Part shown: positions 1 to 5,918 of the stretch, in pieces | How the letters are laid out: every line of letters begins with the position of its first letter | Position numbering within the stretch: position 1 is the first letter of the stretch | Source: an uncultured Clostridia bacterium | GTDB lineage: Bacteria; Bacillota; Clostridia; Oscillospirales; Ruminococcaceae | Length of the DNA: 10,889 nt | Direction: 5' to 3' | Assembly (NCBI GenBank): GCA_947427325.1 | Contig: CANEHP010000067.1 | Location: 1 to 10,889, forward strand | Notes under the pieces: model-generated | Told to the model about the DNA's origin: nothing | Database searches by the model: none | Seen by the model: only the letters and a program-made list of their open reading frames with translations | Translations under genes and position numbers: made by a program

Positions 1-252
1 ACGTCGGGCGCTGTCCTCCGAGCCGTCGGAAAAAATAATTTCACTGTCCGTTATGGTGATTTTCTCCCCATTACCGCAAAGCGCAGTATATGTTCCCGAA
101 TAAACCTTGTTTTCCTGAATATTTACCATTGCCTTTATATCATCGTTTACGGAAGCGCCGCCCTGTGCGGAAACGGCGCAAAGGGCTATGCCTGTAATGC
201 ACATTACTATTCCCAAAATCATAACGGCAACGCCTAAAACGGTTCTTTTCAT
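1..252 (-). CDS. Secreted or membrane-anchored protein of unknown function, N-terminal fragment
   Basis: An open frame of 84 codons starts with ATG at 252 and runs off the left edge without a stop. A strong AGGAGG ribosome binding site (262-267) sits nine bases upstream of the ATG. The first residues are MKRTVLGVAVMILGIVMCIT: a short basic N-terminus, then a hydrophobic helix to about residue 29. The run AVSA|QG after it is a plausible signal peptidase I site. No proper lipobox is visible, although cysteines lie at positions 18 and 25. The following residues include NVYSG-like text (ENKVYSGTYTALCGNGEKIT), which suggests a small extracytoplasmic beta-rich domain. I do not recognise the family. 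It has its own promoter and a possible phosphate-type operator array, so it is probably regulated separately from the exporter operon to its right. The gene is cut by the window, so its length and C-terminus are unknown. Confidence 0.75.
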   Translation of the reverse strand, partial: MKRTVLGVAVMILGIVMCITGIALCAVSAQGGASVNDDIKAMVNIQENKVYSGTYTALCGNGEKITITDSEIIFSDGSEDSARR

Positions 253-323
253 TGCAGCGGTCCTCCTTTTTTAACTTACCGGTTATTTTTATTTATATTA
301 TGTTTTGCTTTTCCCTTGATTAT

Positions 324-352
324 ATTATACTTAGAAATAATCGGAAATACAA
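324..352 (-). promoter_or_regulatory. Sigma-A-type promoter for the left-edge secreted gene
   Basis: Read on the minus strand, a perfect -10 TATAAT (324-329) is preceded by 17 bases and a weak -35 TTGTAT (347-352). The weak -35 fits a promoter that needs an activator, and four TTACAA boxes abut it upstream. The predicted start lies near 317, giving a 5' leader of about 65 nt before the ATG at 252. Confidence 0.6.
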
Positions 353-391
353 TTACAAAGCAGTTACAATTTTATTACAATTTGGTTACAA
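353..391 (-). promoter_or_regulatory. Array of four TTACAA boxes at exact 11-bp spacing (PhoB/OmpR-type operator candidate)
   Basis: TTACAA occurs at 353-358, 364-369, 375-380 and 386-391, each start 11 bp after the last, with different 5-base spacers (AGCAG, TTTTA, TTTGG). The constant hexamer with variable spacers argues for protein recognition rather than simple repeat expansion. The array sits directly upstream of the weak -35 of the gene starting at 252. Known OmpR/PhoB-family regulators bind direct repeats of about 11 bp; the Bacillus PhoP box is a TTAACA-like hexamer repeated with about 5-base spacers. Assignment to that family is inference. Confidence 0.55.
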
Positions 392-424
392 ATGTGATAA
401 AAAGTCTTTTCTTGTCAAAAAAAG

Positions 425-463
425 CCGCACAGAACCCCAATCGGTTCTGTGCGGTGTTTTTTT
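425..463. terminator. Bidirectional Rho-independent terminator
   Basis: A perfect 12-bp stem CCGCACAGAACC (425-436) pairs with GGTTCTGTGCGG (443-454) around a 6-base loop. On the plus strand it is followed by a run of seven T (457-463). On the minus strand it is followed by seven T (complement of 417-423), so it works both ways. No plus-strand gene enters it. Its main role is probably to end the exporter operon whose last stop is at 648, on the far side of the palindromic element at 487-636. Confidence 0.85.
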
Positions 464-486
464 ATGATCCCTTAAACGTTTTTTAT

Positions 487-636
487 ACTATTTCTTAATC
501 AGATTGTAGACAAATTTGCGAAAAGGCTGCGTTTAGTGCAAGGAGGGCTGCCGTAGCTGTATGCGATACAGCAAGGCAGACTGACGAAGCAATAGGAATT
601 TTTGCAAAGTTGTCTATAAGATGATTAAGAATTAGT
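487..636. repeat. 150-bp palindromic, MITE-like intergenic element
   Basis: The ends are imperfect inverted repeats. The 14 bases at 487-500 match the complement of 623-636 with one mismatch, and the similarity continues inward with a few mismatches to about 524 and 599 (TAGACAA and TTTGC blocks in both arms). Inside is a two-tier hairpin: CTGCC 548-552 with GGCAG 575-579, and within it CTGTAT 557-562 with ATACAG 566-571 around GCG. The heptamer TTATACT lies at both edges (483-489 and 638-644), overlapping the termini by three bases on the left; it could be a target duplication or chance. There is no coding capacity. It lies between the exporter operon stop and that operon's terminator, so it would be transcribed in the 3' untranslated region and fold into a long stem. 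Whether it is a mobile element needs other genomic copies. Confidence 0.6.
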
Positions 637-647
637 ATTATACTCCT

Positions 648-2060
648 TTAATTGTCCTTATTCTTAGCCATCTTCAAAATCTGTCCCAGCTTAAGAGGAT
701 TGCCCGAATACAGTATAATGGTTTCATAAACCTTTGATACCAGCAAAACCGTCAAGGCGGTAAGCAAAGCAAGAAAGGCAACGGAAATTACCGTTTCCGA
801 TGCCGACATCTGTCCCAAAAGGATAGCGGGCGGCAGGGAAAAGGGAGATGAAATGGGGATATATCTTGATATTGTCATAACAATATTTCCGCTTCCGTCC
901 TCGTTAAACGCCGCCGACATATAGGAAAGGAAAAAGCCCAACATGGCTATCATCATCAGGGGCTGCAATGACGCCGCCAGATCCTCGATGCGGCTGACTC
1001 CTGCGCCTACAAGCCCTGCCAATAAAGCATAAAAGAGGAAGCCCAAAATAAGGGTAATTATTATGGCGATAATCGAACCGGGGTTAAACAAGCCGGGCAT
1101 TACGTTCATAATTTCGCTGATCGTGTCCGTTCCCGCCGCAGCGCCGTCTCCCGCAGCTGCGGCAGCGCCGCCGGTTACATCGGAATTTGCGGATGCGGCG
1201 AAGGGCATGGTAATTACGCTCACTATACCGCACACGCTGCCGATAGCCGCAACCTGGGTAATTGCCACCAAAAGCATGGCAAGCACCTTTCCCGTAATTA
1301 TGGCAAGGGGTCTTACCGAGGTAATAAGCAGCTCGATAACTCGTGACGTCTTTTCTTGGGCAATAGACTGAGCAATAATCTGAGCATAGGTTACGATAAA
1401 GGAAAACATCAGAGCGGATATCACCATTGGAATGACCACGCCTACAATTTCCTTTATCGCAGAGTTTTCCTCTTCTCCGAAAACGAAGGTTTCCGCATTT
1501 ACCTCAAGCTTGGCGGTTTCAAGCTCGTTTTCGTCTACCCCCAACGACAGTAAAATGGAATTTTTAAATCCGTCCCTGCAAGCCTCGGCAATGCCCTCGC
1601 ACTCCGATTCGGATAACACGTCTTCATTTTCGGGACGGTAGAGCTTTAGATCATAGTAAAAGCCTTCCTTCTCTTCATATTCGGCTTCATATTCGGCCTT
1701 GGAAATCAGCAAGGCGGCATATGCCTTTTCTCCCTTTGCTATTTCCTCGCTTATGCGGTCAAAGTCTTTTCTGCTTAATTCCTCTGTTTCTATATTGTAA
1801 CTTTCAAGATATGACAAATTCACAAAAGCTATGTCTGTTTCGTTGCAGATATAGAGCTTTTCAAGCTGAGGATCATCCTCCCCGCCGCCGAAAATTCCGT
1901 CAAAGCCGCCTTTTTCCATAAGGGAGGGTATAATGTTTACACCTGCGATTATTAAGGCAAAAATCACCGCCATAACAATAGTGCTGGCGATAAAAGCTTT
2001 GGTTTTGATATACTGAACATAATTAAAGCCGAATATCTGCTTCCAACCCTTAAACCTCAT
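648..2060 (-). CDS. natB: ABC-2 type exporter permease, NatB-like
   Basis: This 470-residue membrane protein is the permease partner of the ATPase encoded just upstream. One transmembrane segment (about 23-45) is followed by a large, acidic extracytoplasmic domain (about 46-200). Then come about five more segments (roughly 203-228, 252-285, 328-352, 362-385, 423-445). Between the second and third is EKTSRVIELLITS (236-248), the cytoplasmic coupling signature of ABC-2/NatB permeases. This topology matches the NatB/YhaP group (COG1668), known for Na+ or drug and peptide efflux; the substrate cannot be read from sequence. An alanine- and glycine-rich insert near 297-310 is unusual for the family. 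I chose ATG at 2060, which has AGGTGA a few bases upstream. The GTG at 2069 is in frame but poorly placed. The start overlaps the ATPase stop by 11 bp, so translation is probably coupled. Confidence 0.85.
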   Translation of the reverse strand: MRFKGWKQIFGFNYVQYIKTKAFIASTIVMAVIFALIIAGVNIIPSLMEKGGFDGIFGGGEDDPQLEKLYICNETDIAFVNLSYLESYNIETEELSRKDFDRISEEIAKGEKAYAALLISKAEYEAEYEEKEGFYYDLKLYRPENEDVLSESECEGIAEACRDGFKNSILLSLGVDENELETAKLEVNAETFVFGEEENSAIKEIVGVVIPMVISALMFSFIVTYAQIIAQSIAQEKTSRVIELLITSVRPLAIITGKVLAMLLVAITQVAAIGSVCGIVSVITMPFAASANSDVTGGAAAAAGDGAAAGTDTISEIMNVMPGLFNPGSIIAIIITLILGFLFYALLAGLVGAGVSRIEDLAASLQPLMMIAMLGFFLSYMSAAFNEDGSGNIVMTISRYIPISSPFSLPPAILLGQMSASETVISVAFLALLTALTVLLVSKVYETIILYSGNPLKLGQILKMAKNKDN

Positions 2061-2952
2061 TGCTCTCACCTGCTCTTTCTATAAATATTTCGTTCAGCGT
2101 CGGTTCTCTAAGCTCAAACTTTACGGGAGGCATTCCCGCACCCGTCATTTTGTTCAGCAGCGTATATGCCTGCTCCTCTCCCGTTACGGTAAAGCAAACG
2201 CCGTTTGGGGTATTTTCCTTAACTGCAAGCCCGCACTCTGCGGCAATGGGCATAAAGTCAAAATCGGATTTTACAATGAGATTTACCCGCCCCTCCGCTT
2301 TTTTGATTTCGTTAAGATTGCCCTGCAAAACGGTTTTTCCTCGGTTAAGTATAACGATATCGTCGCAAAATTCCTCAATGATATTCATTTGATGGCTGGA
2401 CATAATTATATATTTTTCCTTGGCGATTTCTTCCCTGATTACCGATTTAAATAAATCGGCGTTAACAGGGTCAAGTCCCGACAAGGGTTCGTCCAGTACA
2501 AGGAGCTTGGGGTTGCCCAAAAGAGCGGCGGCAAGCTGCACCTTTTGCTGATTTCCCTTTGAAAGCTGATTGGAGGTTTTTTTACGGTATTCGTTAATGC
2601 CCAGTCTGTCGAACCAATAGTCGATTTCCTTTCCTGCGTCGGTCTTTTTTACACCCTTGAGAGAAGCAAAAAAGTACATTTGCTCAAGCACGTTGATTTT
2701 CGGGTACAGTCCCCTGTCCTCTGCAAGGTAGCCGACGTTTTCTTCTGCGGGGCGCATTTCCTTTCCGTTCCAGCTTACAGAGCCTGAGTTTTTGGCAAGC
2801 ATTCCCAGTATTATTCGGATAGAGGTGGTTTTTCCCGCTCCGTTTGTACCCAAAAGGGCGAAAACTCCGGGCTTGCTTATTTCAAAGGACAGGTTTTCCA
2901 GGGCTGTAAATTCGCCGTATTTTTTTGATATGTTTTTTACTTTTAGGGACAT
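2050..2952 (-). CDS. natA: ABC exporter ATPase, NatA-like
   Basis: This 300-residue cytoplasmic ATPase would power the adjacent permease. In order: Walker A GTNGAGKT (35-42), a Q-loop region reading VGYLAEDRGLYPK (73-85) that is typical of the NatA group, the ABC signature LSKGNQQK (130-137), Walker B LLVLDEP (150-156), D-loop SGLD (158-161), and H-loop histidine 187 in MSSHQ. The C-terminal 90 or so residues resemble the accessory domain common in ABC-2 ATPases (DUF4162), ending in EPTLNEIFIE. All catalytic motifs are intact. The ATG at 2952 has AAAGGA upstream and begins exactly at the conserved SLKVKNISKKYG start of the domain. The frame stays open upstream to 3381, but a strong promoter at 3040-3068 lies inside that extension, so the extension is not translated. 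It is the first gene of a two-gene operon. Confidence 0.9.
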   Translation of the reverse strand: MSLKVKNISKKYGEFTALENLSFEISKPGVFALLGTNGAGKTTSIRIILGMLAKNSGSVSWNGKEMRPAEENVGYLAEDRGLYPKINVLEQMYFFASLKGVKKTDAGKEIDYWFDRLGINEYRKKTSNQLSKGNQQKVQLAAALLGNPKLLVLDEPLSGLDPVNADLFKSVIREEIAKEKYIIMSSHQMNIIEEFCDDIVILNRGKTVLQGNLNEIKKAEGRVNLIVKSDFDFMPIAAECGLAVKENTPNGVCFTVTGEEQAYTLLNKMTGAGMPPVKFELREPTLNEIFIERAGESNEV

Positions 2953-3039
2953 TTGTATTAACCGTTCCTTTCGTCTTAAGGCGGCAGGGTTAAAAGAGCC
3001 TGTTTTATACTTCAAGCTTATTTTCCTGCTGTTGTTTTT

Positions 3040-3068
3040 AGTATAGCACAGCTTTTTTGAAATGTCAA
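3040..3068 (-). promoter_or_regulatory. Consensus sigma-A promoter of the exporter operon
   Basis: On the minus strand, a perfect -35 TTGACA (3063-3068) is separated by 17 bases from -10 TATACT (3040-3045). Transcription should start near 3033, leaving a leader of about 80 nt before the ATPase ATG at 2952. This promoter lies just downstream of the modular repeat that ends at 3093, and it settles the choice of the internal ATPase start. Confidence 0.85.
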
Positions 3069-3092
3069 TAGTATTTACTTCTTTGGTACTGT

Positions 3093-3525
3093 GTTTTCGC
3101 TTTGCGGCGGGGCTTGTTTTTTTATTCAAGGTGCTTTTTATTTTTGTCAAAGTGCTTTTTATTTTAGCTAAAGAGCTTTTTATTTTAGCCAAAGTACATT
3201 TTATTTTATTCAAGGTGCTTTGATAATTGCCTTTCCCGTCTCCCGACGGGGTGCGCTCCCGCGAGGGCTTAGGGTGACAGGGAGCAAACTTTGTCGGTGC
3301 CGCATCCTTGCGGCACTTTGGGTTTGCTCCCGACGACATCCTGTCGTCCCAATGGGGGAGGGGGAACTGCAAACCCGTCAAAGCGGGGATTTCCCCCCTC
3401 CCCCTTTCCCCGCTTTGGAAGTTGGTGCTTGAGTGTTTGTTTTTTCTCGGTATAATTTATTTTGCTTTTCGTAGTCCGTTGGTACGGTCATTAAAACTGT
3501 TGTGCTGTTGGGGTTTGGGGCGGCT
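3093..3525. repeat. Modular hairpin repeat, copy A
   Basis: This 433-bp segment is repeated in inverted orientation at 7689-8152. A core of 88 bp (3265-3352) is identical to the complement of 7974-8061, and flanking similarity extends from GTTTTCGCTTTGCGG on the left to GGGGCGGCT on the right. It is densely structured: CCCGTC/GACGGG (3235-3250); a two-tier hairpin with outer stem GGGAGCAAAC/GTTTGCTCCC (3280-3289, 3322-3331) and inner stem GTGCCGCA/TGCGGCAC (3297-3304, 3309-3316); GACGACA/TGTCGTC (3332-3348); CAAAGCGGGG/CCCCGCTTTG (3379-3388, 3408-3417). Reading frames are not conserved between the copies, so it is probably non-coding. Copy A carries extra 21-bp tandem units and lacks one hairpin module present in copy B. 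The family is unknown to me. Confidence 0.85.
3126..3229. repeat. 21-bp tandem repeat, about five units, inside repeat copy A
   Basis: Units begin at 3126, 3147, 3168, 3189 and 3210. The first four are exactly 21 bp, of the form TCAAAGTGC followed by TTTTTATTTTAG-like sequence; the last is degraded. The matching part of copy B (around 8103-8125) has essentially one unit, so copy A has undergone local expansion. Because 21 is divisible by three, the minus strand stays open and would encode a lysine-rich heptad (S/T-L-x-K-I-K-S). It lies upstream of the exporter promoter, so translation is unlikely. Confidence 0.8.
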
Positions 3526-3569
3526 GTTGATACTGTGTGCTTTACTATTTTGTTTTGCTGATTTTTTGC

Positions 3570-3695
3570 CTTTTTCTTTTTTACTTTTTTTACTTTTTTC
3601 ATTTTTTTCACTTTTTTCATTTTTTTCACTTTTTCACTTTTTCACTTTTTTCACTTTTTCACTTTTTCACTTTTTCACTTTTTTCTTTTTCACTT
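3570..3695. repeat. T-rich simple-sequence tract with TTTTTCAC units
   Basis: The plus strand here is almost entirely T with regularly placed C and A. Units of five to seven T followed by CAC or CAT recur about every 7 to 9 bases. The strand bias is extreme and no gene is credible: both strands read as low-complexity peptide. Just beyond, 3717-3760 resembles a degraded second copy of the right end of repeat A (GGAAGTGGTGTTTG and an AATTTA block). The rest of 3526-3897 holds only a -10 element and ribosome binding site for the next gene. Confidence 0.7.
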
Positions 3696-3849
3696 CTTTA
3701 CTTTATTATTTTTTGATTTTGGAAGTGGTGTTTGTTGTTGTAAATTTAATTTACTTTGATTTTGGGGGGTGTATGAAACAGGTTTTAAAATTTTTTCTCA
3801 AGCCGATATTTTTTCTGATTATTACTAAACTTTTACAATGCTTTGCCGA

Positions 3850-3889
3850 TATAATATGTGATGAATAATCAAAATCTTTAAAAAGGAGG
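3850..3889 (+). promoter_or_regulatory. Probable -10 element and ribosome binding site of the 236-residue protein gene
   Basis: A perfect TATAAT lies at 3850-3855, about 40 bases before the start codon. The -35 region at the right distance (3827-3832, AAACTT) is poor, so the promoter call is tentative or activator-dependent. AGGAGG at 3884-3889, eight bases before ATG 3898, is an ideal ribosome binding site and fixes the start. Confidence 0.5.
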
Positions 3890-3897
3890 ATTTTATT

Positions 3898-4608
3898 ATG
3901 AATGTAGGCAGAATTGCGGAGCTTACAACTCCCACACCTGCGGCTACTCCCAAAAGCTCTGCCCAGCAGGCTGCAAAGAAGGATAATACCACTGCTGCTG
4001 ACAGACCTCACGTTGATAAATTTGAGGACAAGAATGAAGCTGCCTATACTCCCGCTTATACCAAAAAAAGCGGAAAGACTCAATCCGAAACGGCTTCCGA
4101 CAATGACAAGGGCGTTAAGGTAAACAAGCCCAAGTCTACAACGGCTATGAAGAATGAAGCTTTCACTTCAATGGTAAGGGATATTATAGGCAAGCAGGGC
4201 GGCGCGGCTTACAATGCGATCATGAAGGACGCCTATCAGATTCAGAACGGCACTATTGATGATTATTGGAGCGCAGACGCTACCGCAGAGCGTATTTACA
4301 ACTTTGCCCGCACCCTGGCAGGGGACGACGACAGCAAACTTGAAACTCTCAGAGACGCTGTTAAAAAGGGCTTTGCACAGGCAGGTCAGGCATTCAGCAA
4401 AAAGTACGGTCAAAAGGGACTTCCTTCCATTTGTCAGGATACATACAATAAGGTTATGGATAAGTTTGACGATTGGGCTAAGGAGTCTAAGGGAACAACC
4501 GGAACGGCAAGCGCCTCTTCCGACAAGAAGAGCACCTTTACTCCCTCCGGCTACAGCGTAACAAATCCTAAGTACAATCCCGATCTCAGGGATAAAAAAG
4601 CCGATTGA
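3898..4608 (+). CDS. Soluble conserved protein of unknown function (possible DUF5610-like helical domain)
   Basis: A 236-residue protein without signal peptide or membrane segment. Residues 1-80 are rich in T, A, P, K and S and look disordered. Residues about 84-195 form a predicted helical domain with the distinctive run DDYWSADATAERIYNFA (121-137), then a helix LRDAVKKGFAQAGQAF (151-166) and ICQDTYNKVMDKFDDWA (178-194). The tail (196-236) is again disordered. There is a single cysteine at 179. The Y-W/F-S-x-x-x-T-A-x-R-I-x-x-F-A pattern, followed by a 'GF-x-x-A' helix and 'V-M-x-x-F-D-x-W', reminds me of DUF5610-type proteins, some of which carry the misleading name hydrogenase-4 component G. 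This is from memory and unverified. The gene is the only complete plus-strand gene in the window, is transcribed alone, and ends in its own strong terminator. Its role is unknown. Confidence 0.85.
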   Translation: MNVGRIAELTTPTPAATPKSSAQQAAKKDNTTAADRPHVDKFEDKNEAAYTPAYTKKSGKTQSETASDNDKGVKVNKPKSTTAMKNEAFTSMVRDIIGKQGGAAYNAIMKDAYQIQNGTIDDYWSADATAERIYNFARTLAGDDDSKLETLRDAVKKGFAQAGQAFSKKYGQKGLPSICQDTYNKVMDKFDDWAKESKGTTGTASASSDKKSTFTPSGYSVTNPKYNPDLRDKKAD

Positions 4609-4627
4609 CCGTTAATTTGAATCGGTT

Positions 4628-4660
4628 AAAAAGAACCTGTAAAAACAGGTTCTTTTTTTG
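4628..4660 (+). terminator. Rho-independent terminator of the 236-residue protein gene
   Basis: AAGAACCTGT (4631-4640) pairs perfectly with ACAGGTTCTT (4645-4654) around AAAA, extended by flanking A and T runs, and is followed by a T tract to 4659. It lies about 20 bases after the stop at 4608. Confidence 0.9.
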
Positions 4661-4724
4661 CGTGCCAAAAGCTTTTCCGATTTTTCAGGCAAGCTCCGTG
4701 ATTTTTTTCGGGCGTATTTTTGAA

Positions 4725-4758
4725 TAAAAAAGCAAGCCTCTCAAATCGAGAGGCTTGC
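4725..4758 (-). terminator. Rho-independent terminator of the first surface paralog
   Basis: GCAAGCCTCTC (4732-4742) pairs with GAGAGGCTTGC (4748-4758) around a 5-base loop. On the minus strand the stem is followed by six T (complement of 4726-4731). It ends transcription from the gene whose stop is at 4797 and faces the convergent terminator at 4628-4660. Confidence 0.88.
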
Positions 4759-4796
4759 CGATTTACTTATTCGGTTGTTTTTGCCTTAAAGGAAAA

Positions 4797-5609
4797 TTAC
4801 TTTCTCTTCTTGGAAATTACAACGGCAGCAGCGGCAGCTACAGCGGGAATAACTGCAAATACAATACCTGTAGGCTTGTTATCGCCCTTGCCGTCACCCT
4901 TGCCGTCTGTAGTTCCGGCAACGCCTGTAGTTCCGGATACATCAGTTCCGGTTACGTCAGTTCCGGAAACTTCGGTTGCGTCGGTTGCGTCTGTTGCGTC
5001 TGTTGCGTCGGTTGCATCTGTTGCGTCAGTTCCTGCGGGATCTGTTGTTGTGCTGGGTTCAACTACTGCGGGGTCGGTTGTCGTGCTGTCGGATGCTTCG
5101 GGTTCTGCGGGATTGCCGCTGATAACTTTTATTGTGATTTGAACAGAGGTGATTGTTTCCTCAGGAAGCGTAATGTAAGAAAATCCTCCCCATGCATTAT
5201 ACAAGCAGTAATCTAATACGTCCTTTTCTTTCATTTCGTCTATGAAAGTGTCCTTAATTGCAACATCCTTACCATTGAGCTTTAATTTGAAAGATTCAAT
5301 GGAGAAACCACTGGCAAGAGGTGTTTTATAACCTGCTTCCAAGCTTTCGCCTTTCTTATCTGCATAAGCGTCCTTAATATAAATCACCCTCAGCTTTGCA
5401 GAATCGGACGAAAAATTATCAAGAGTAAAGGTGTATTCGCCATCTTTAGAAATATTTTGTTCATCAGTAGTAACCCATGCATCATCTGCGCCAAATACCA
5501 TATAAGCATTAAAATCGGTCTTGGTATCCTCAGCAAAAGCAGAAACAGCCATAGCGGAAACTGCCATAGCGCCAATAACAGCGCCGGAAATAATTTTCTT
5601 AAAATTCAT
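4797..5609 (-). CDS. Secreted surface protein, paralog 1 of 3, with Asp-Ala-Thr stalk and C-terminal anchor
   Basis: A 270-residue exported protein. A clear signal peptide MNFKKIISGAVIGAMAVSAM ends with AFA|ED after residue 26. Residues about 30-165 form a beta-rich domain shared with the two neighbouring genes: GEYTFTL, LRVIYIKDAYA, FKLKLNGKDVAI, DYCLYNAW and a final TSVQITIKV strand. Cys135 is the only cysteine and is kept in all three paralogs. A low-complexity T/D/A stalk (170-235) contains six D-A-T triplets. The C-terminus is a hydrophobic helix (about 248-265) plus KKRK, the shape of a wall-sorting tail, but the motif before it reads NKPTGIV, lacking the residue between P and TG of a normal PxTG, so it may stay membrane-bound. 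GGAGG precedes ATG 5609; an in-frame upstream ATG (5675) lies in the promoter region and is rejected. Function is unknown; a carbohydrate- or protein-binding surface role is a guess. Confidence 0.85.
   Translation of the reverse strand: MNFKKIISGAVIGAMAVSAMAVSAFAEDTKTDFNAYMVFGADDAWVTTDEQNISKDGEYTFTLDNFSSDSAKLRVIYIKDAYADKKGESLEAGYKTPLASGFSIESFKLKLNGKDVAIKDTFIDEMKEKDVLDYCLYNAWGGFSYITLPEETITSVQITIKVISGNPAEPEASDSTTTDPAVVEPSTTTDPAGTDATDATDATDATDATDATEVSGTDVTGTDVSGTTGVAGTTDGKGDGKGDNKPTGIVFAVIPAVAAAAAVVISKKRK
4975..5028 (-). repeat. Six 9-bp tandem repeats encoding the Asp-Ala-Thr stalk
   Basis: Six near-identical units of the form GTTGCGTCK start at 4975, 4984, 4993, 5002, 5011 and 5020 on the plus strand. 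They encode successive D-A-T triplets in paralog 1. The unit keeps the frame, so copy number can vary without breaking the gene. Paralogs 2 and 3 lack it. Confidence 0.85.
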
Positions 5610-5635
5610 ATTTTTTCCTCCAATTAAATAAAATA

Positions 5636-5692
5636 TAAGTACCATTATACTTACTGATAATAAATTATACCACAAACCTGCATAAACTTCAA
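5636..5692 (-). promoter_or_regulatory. Promoter of paralog 1 with start-site palindrome
   Basis: On the minus strand, -35 TTGAAG (5687-5692), a 17-base spacer and a perfect -10 TATAAT (5664-5669). A palindrome TAAGTA-N6-TACTTA (5636-5653) follows the -10 so closely that it falls at about +1 to +20. It is conserved in all three paralog promoters and could be a repressor operator or a 5' mRNA hairpin. A ribosome binding site GGAGG follows just before ATG 5609. Confidence 0.8.
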
Positions 5693-5740
5693 CTGTAGAA
5701 ATTTACTAAATTTGTAACAGTTTTTTGACAAATACGTAAA
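5693..5740 (-). promoter_or_regulatory. Conserved upstream block of the paralog promoters (copy 1)
   Basis: The region just upstream of the -35 is nearly the same in all three paralogs. It includes TTACAAATTTAGTAAATTT and, farther up, a 20-base block at 5721-5740 that is identical to 6742-6761 and almost identical to 7626-7644. Similarity between copies 1 and 3 continues to about 5790 (TTCC, CTTTGC and GTACA blocks). It may be an activator site or UP element, or simply a remnant of gene duplication. Confidence 0.6.
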
Positions 5741-5845
5741 TGGAATGTAAATTTTAACTGTTCCGTTATCTTTGCGGTACACTTAGGTAGTCCGAGGTTT
5801 TTTAAAAAAGTTTCAGCTTATATTATTTTTATGGCAAATTATATG

Positions 5846-5886
5846 AAATTACCCGCCCTTTACCGAAAGCAAGGGGCGGGTAATTT
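5846..5886 (-). terminator. Hairpin downstream of the frameshifted paralog 2, probable terminator
   Basis: AAATTACCCGCCC (5846-5858) pairs with GGGCGGGTAATTT (5874-5886), a 13-bp stem around a 15-base loop. It lies about 30 bases beyond the restored stop at 5919. The minus-strand flank is AT-rich but has no long T run, so termination may be leaky. The remainder of 5741-5845 shows nothing I can assign apart from the duplicated upstream homology. Confidence 0.6.
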
Positions 5887-5918
5887 AAGATTGCTTTAAG
5901 ATACAATAATTATAAAAA

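Noticed and set aside
2061..2069. GTG start nine bases upstream for the permease
   Set aside because: ATG at 2060 is better spaced from AGGTGA; the GTG has no good ribosome binding site.
2953..3381. In-frame 143-residue N-terminal extension of the ATPase
   Set aside because: A consensus promoter (3040-3068) lies inside it, the ABC domain starts exactly at ATG 2952 with a ribosome binding site, and the extension is the modular repeat, whose frame is not conserved in copy B.
3308..3868. Plus-strand frame of 186 codons across repeat A and the T-rich tract
   Set aside because: It is low-complexity F/S/L sequence from the T tract, with no ribosome binding site and no frame conservation with copy B.
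5610..5675. Upstream ATG starts adding 21-22 residues to each paralog
   Set aside because: The added text is the translated palindrome and ribosome binding site; the signal peptide starts at the MNFKK methionine, which has GGAGG at the right distance.
5725..5730. Plus-strand -35 TTGACA in the conserved block upstream of the paralogs
   Set aside because: No -10 at a suitable distance and no plus-strand gene downstream in any of the three copies.
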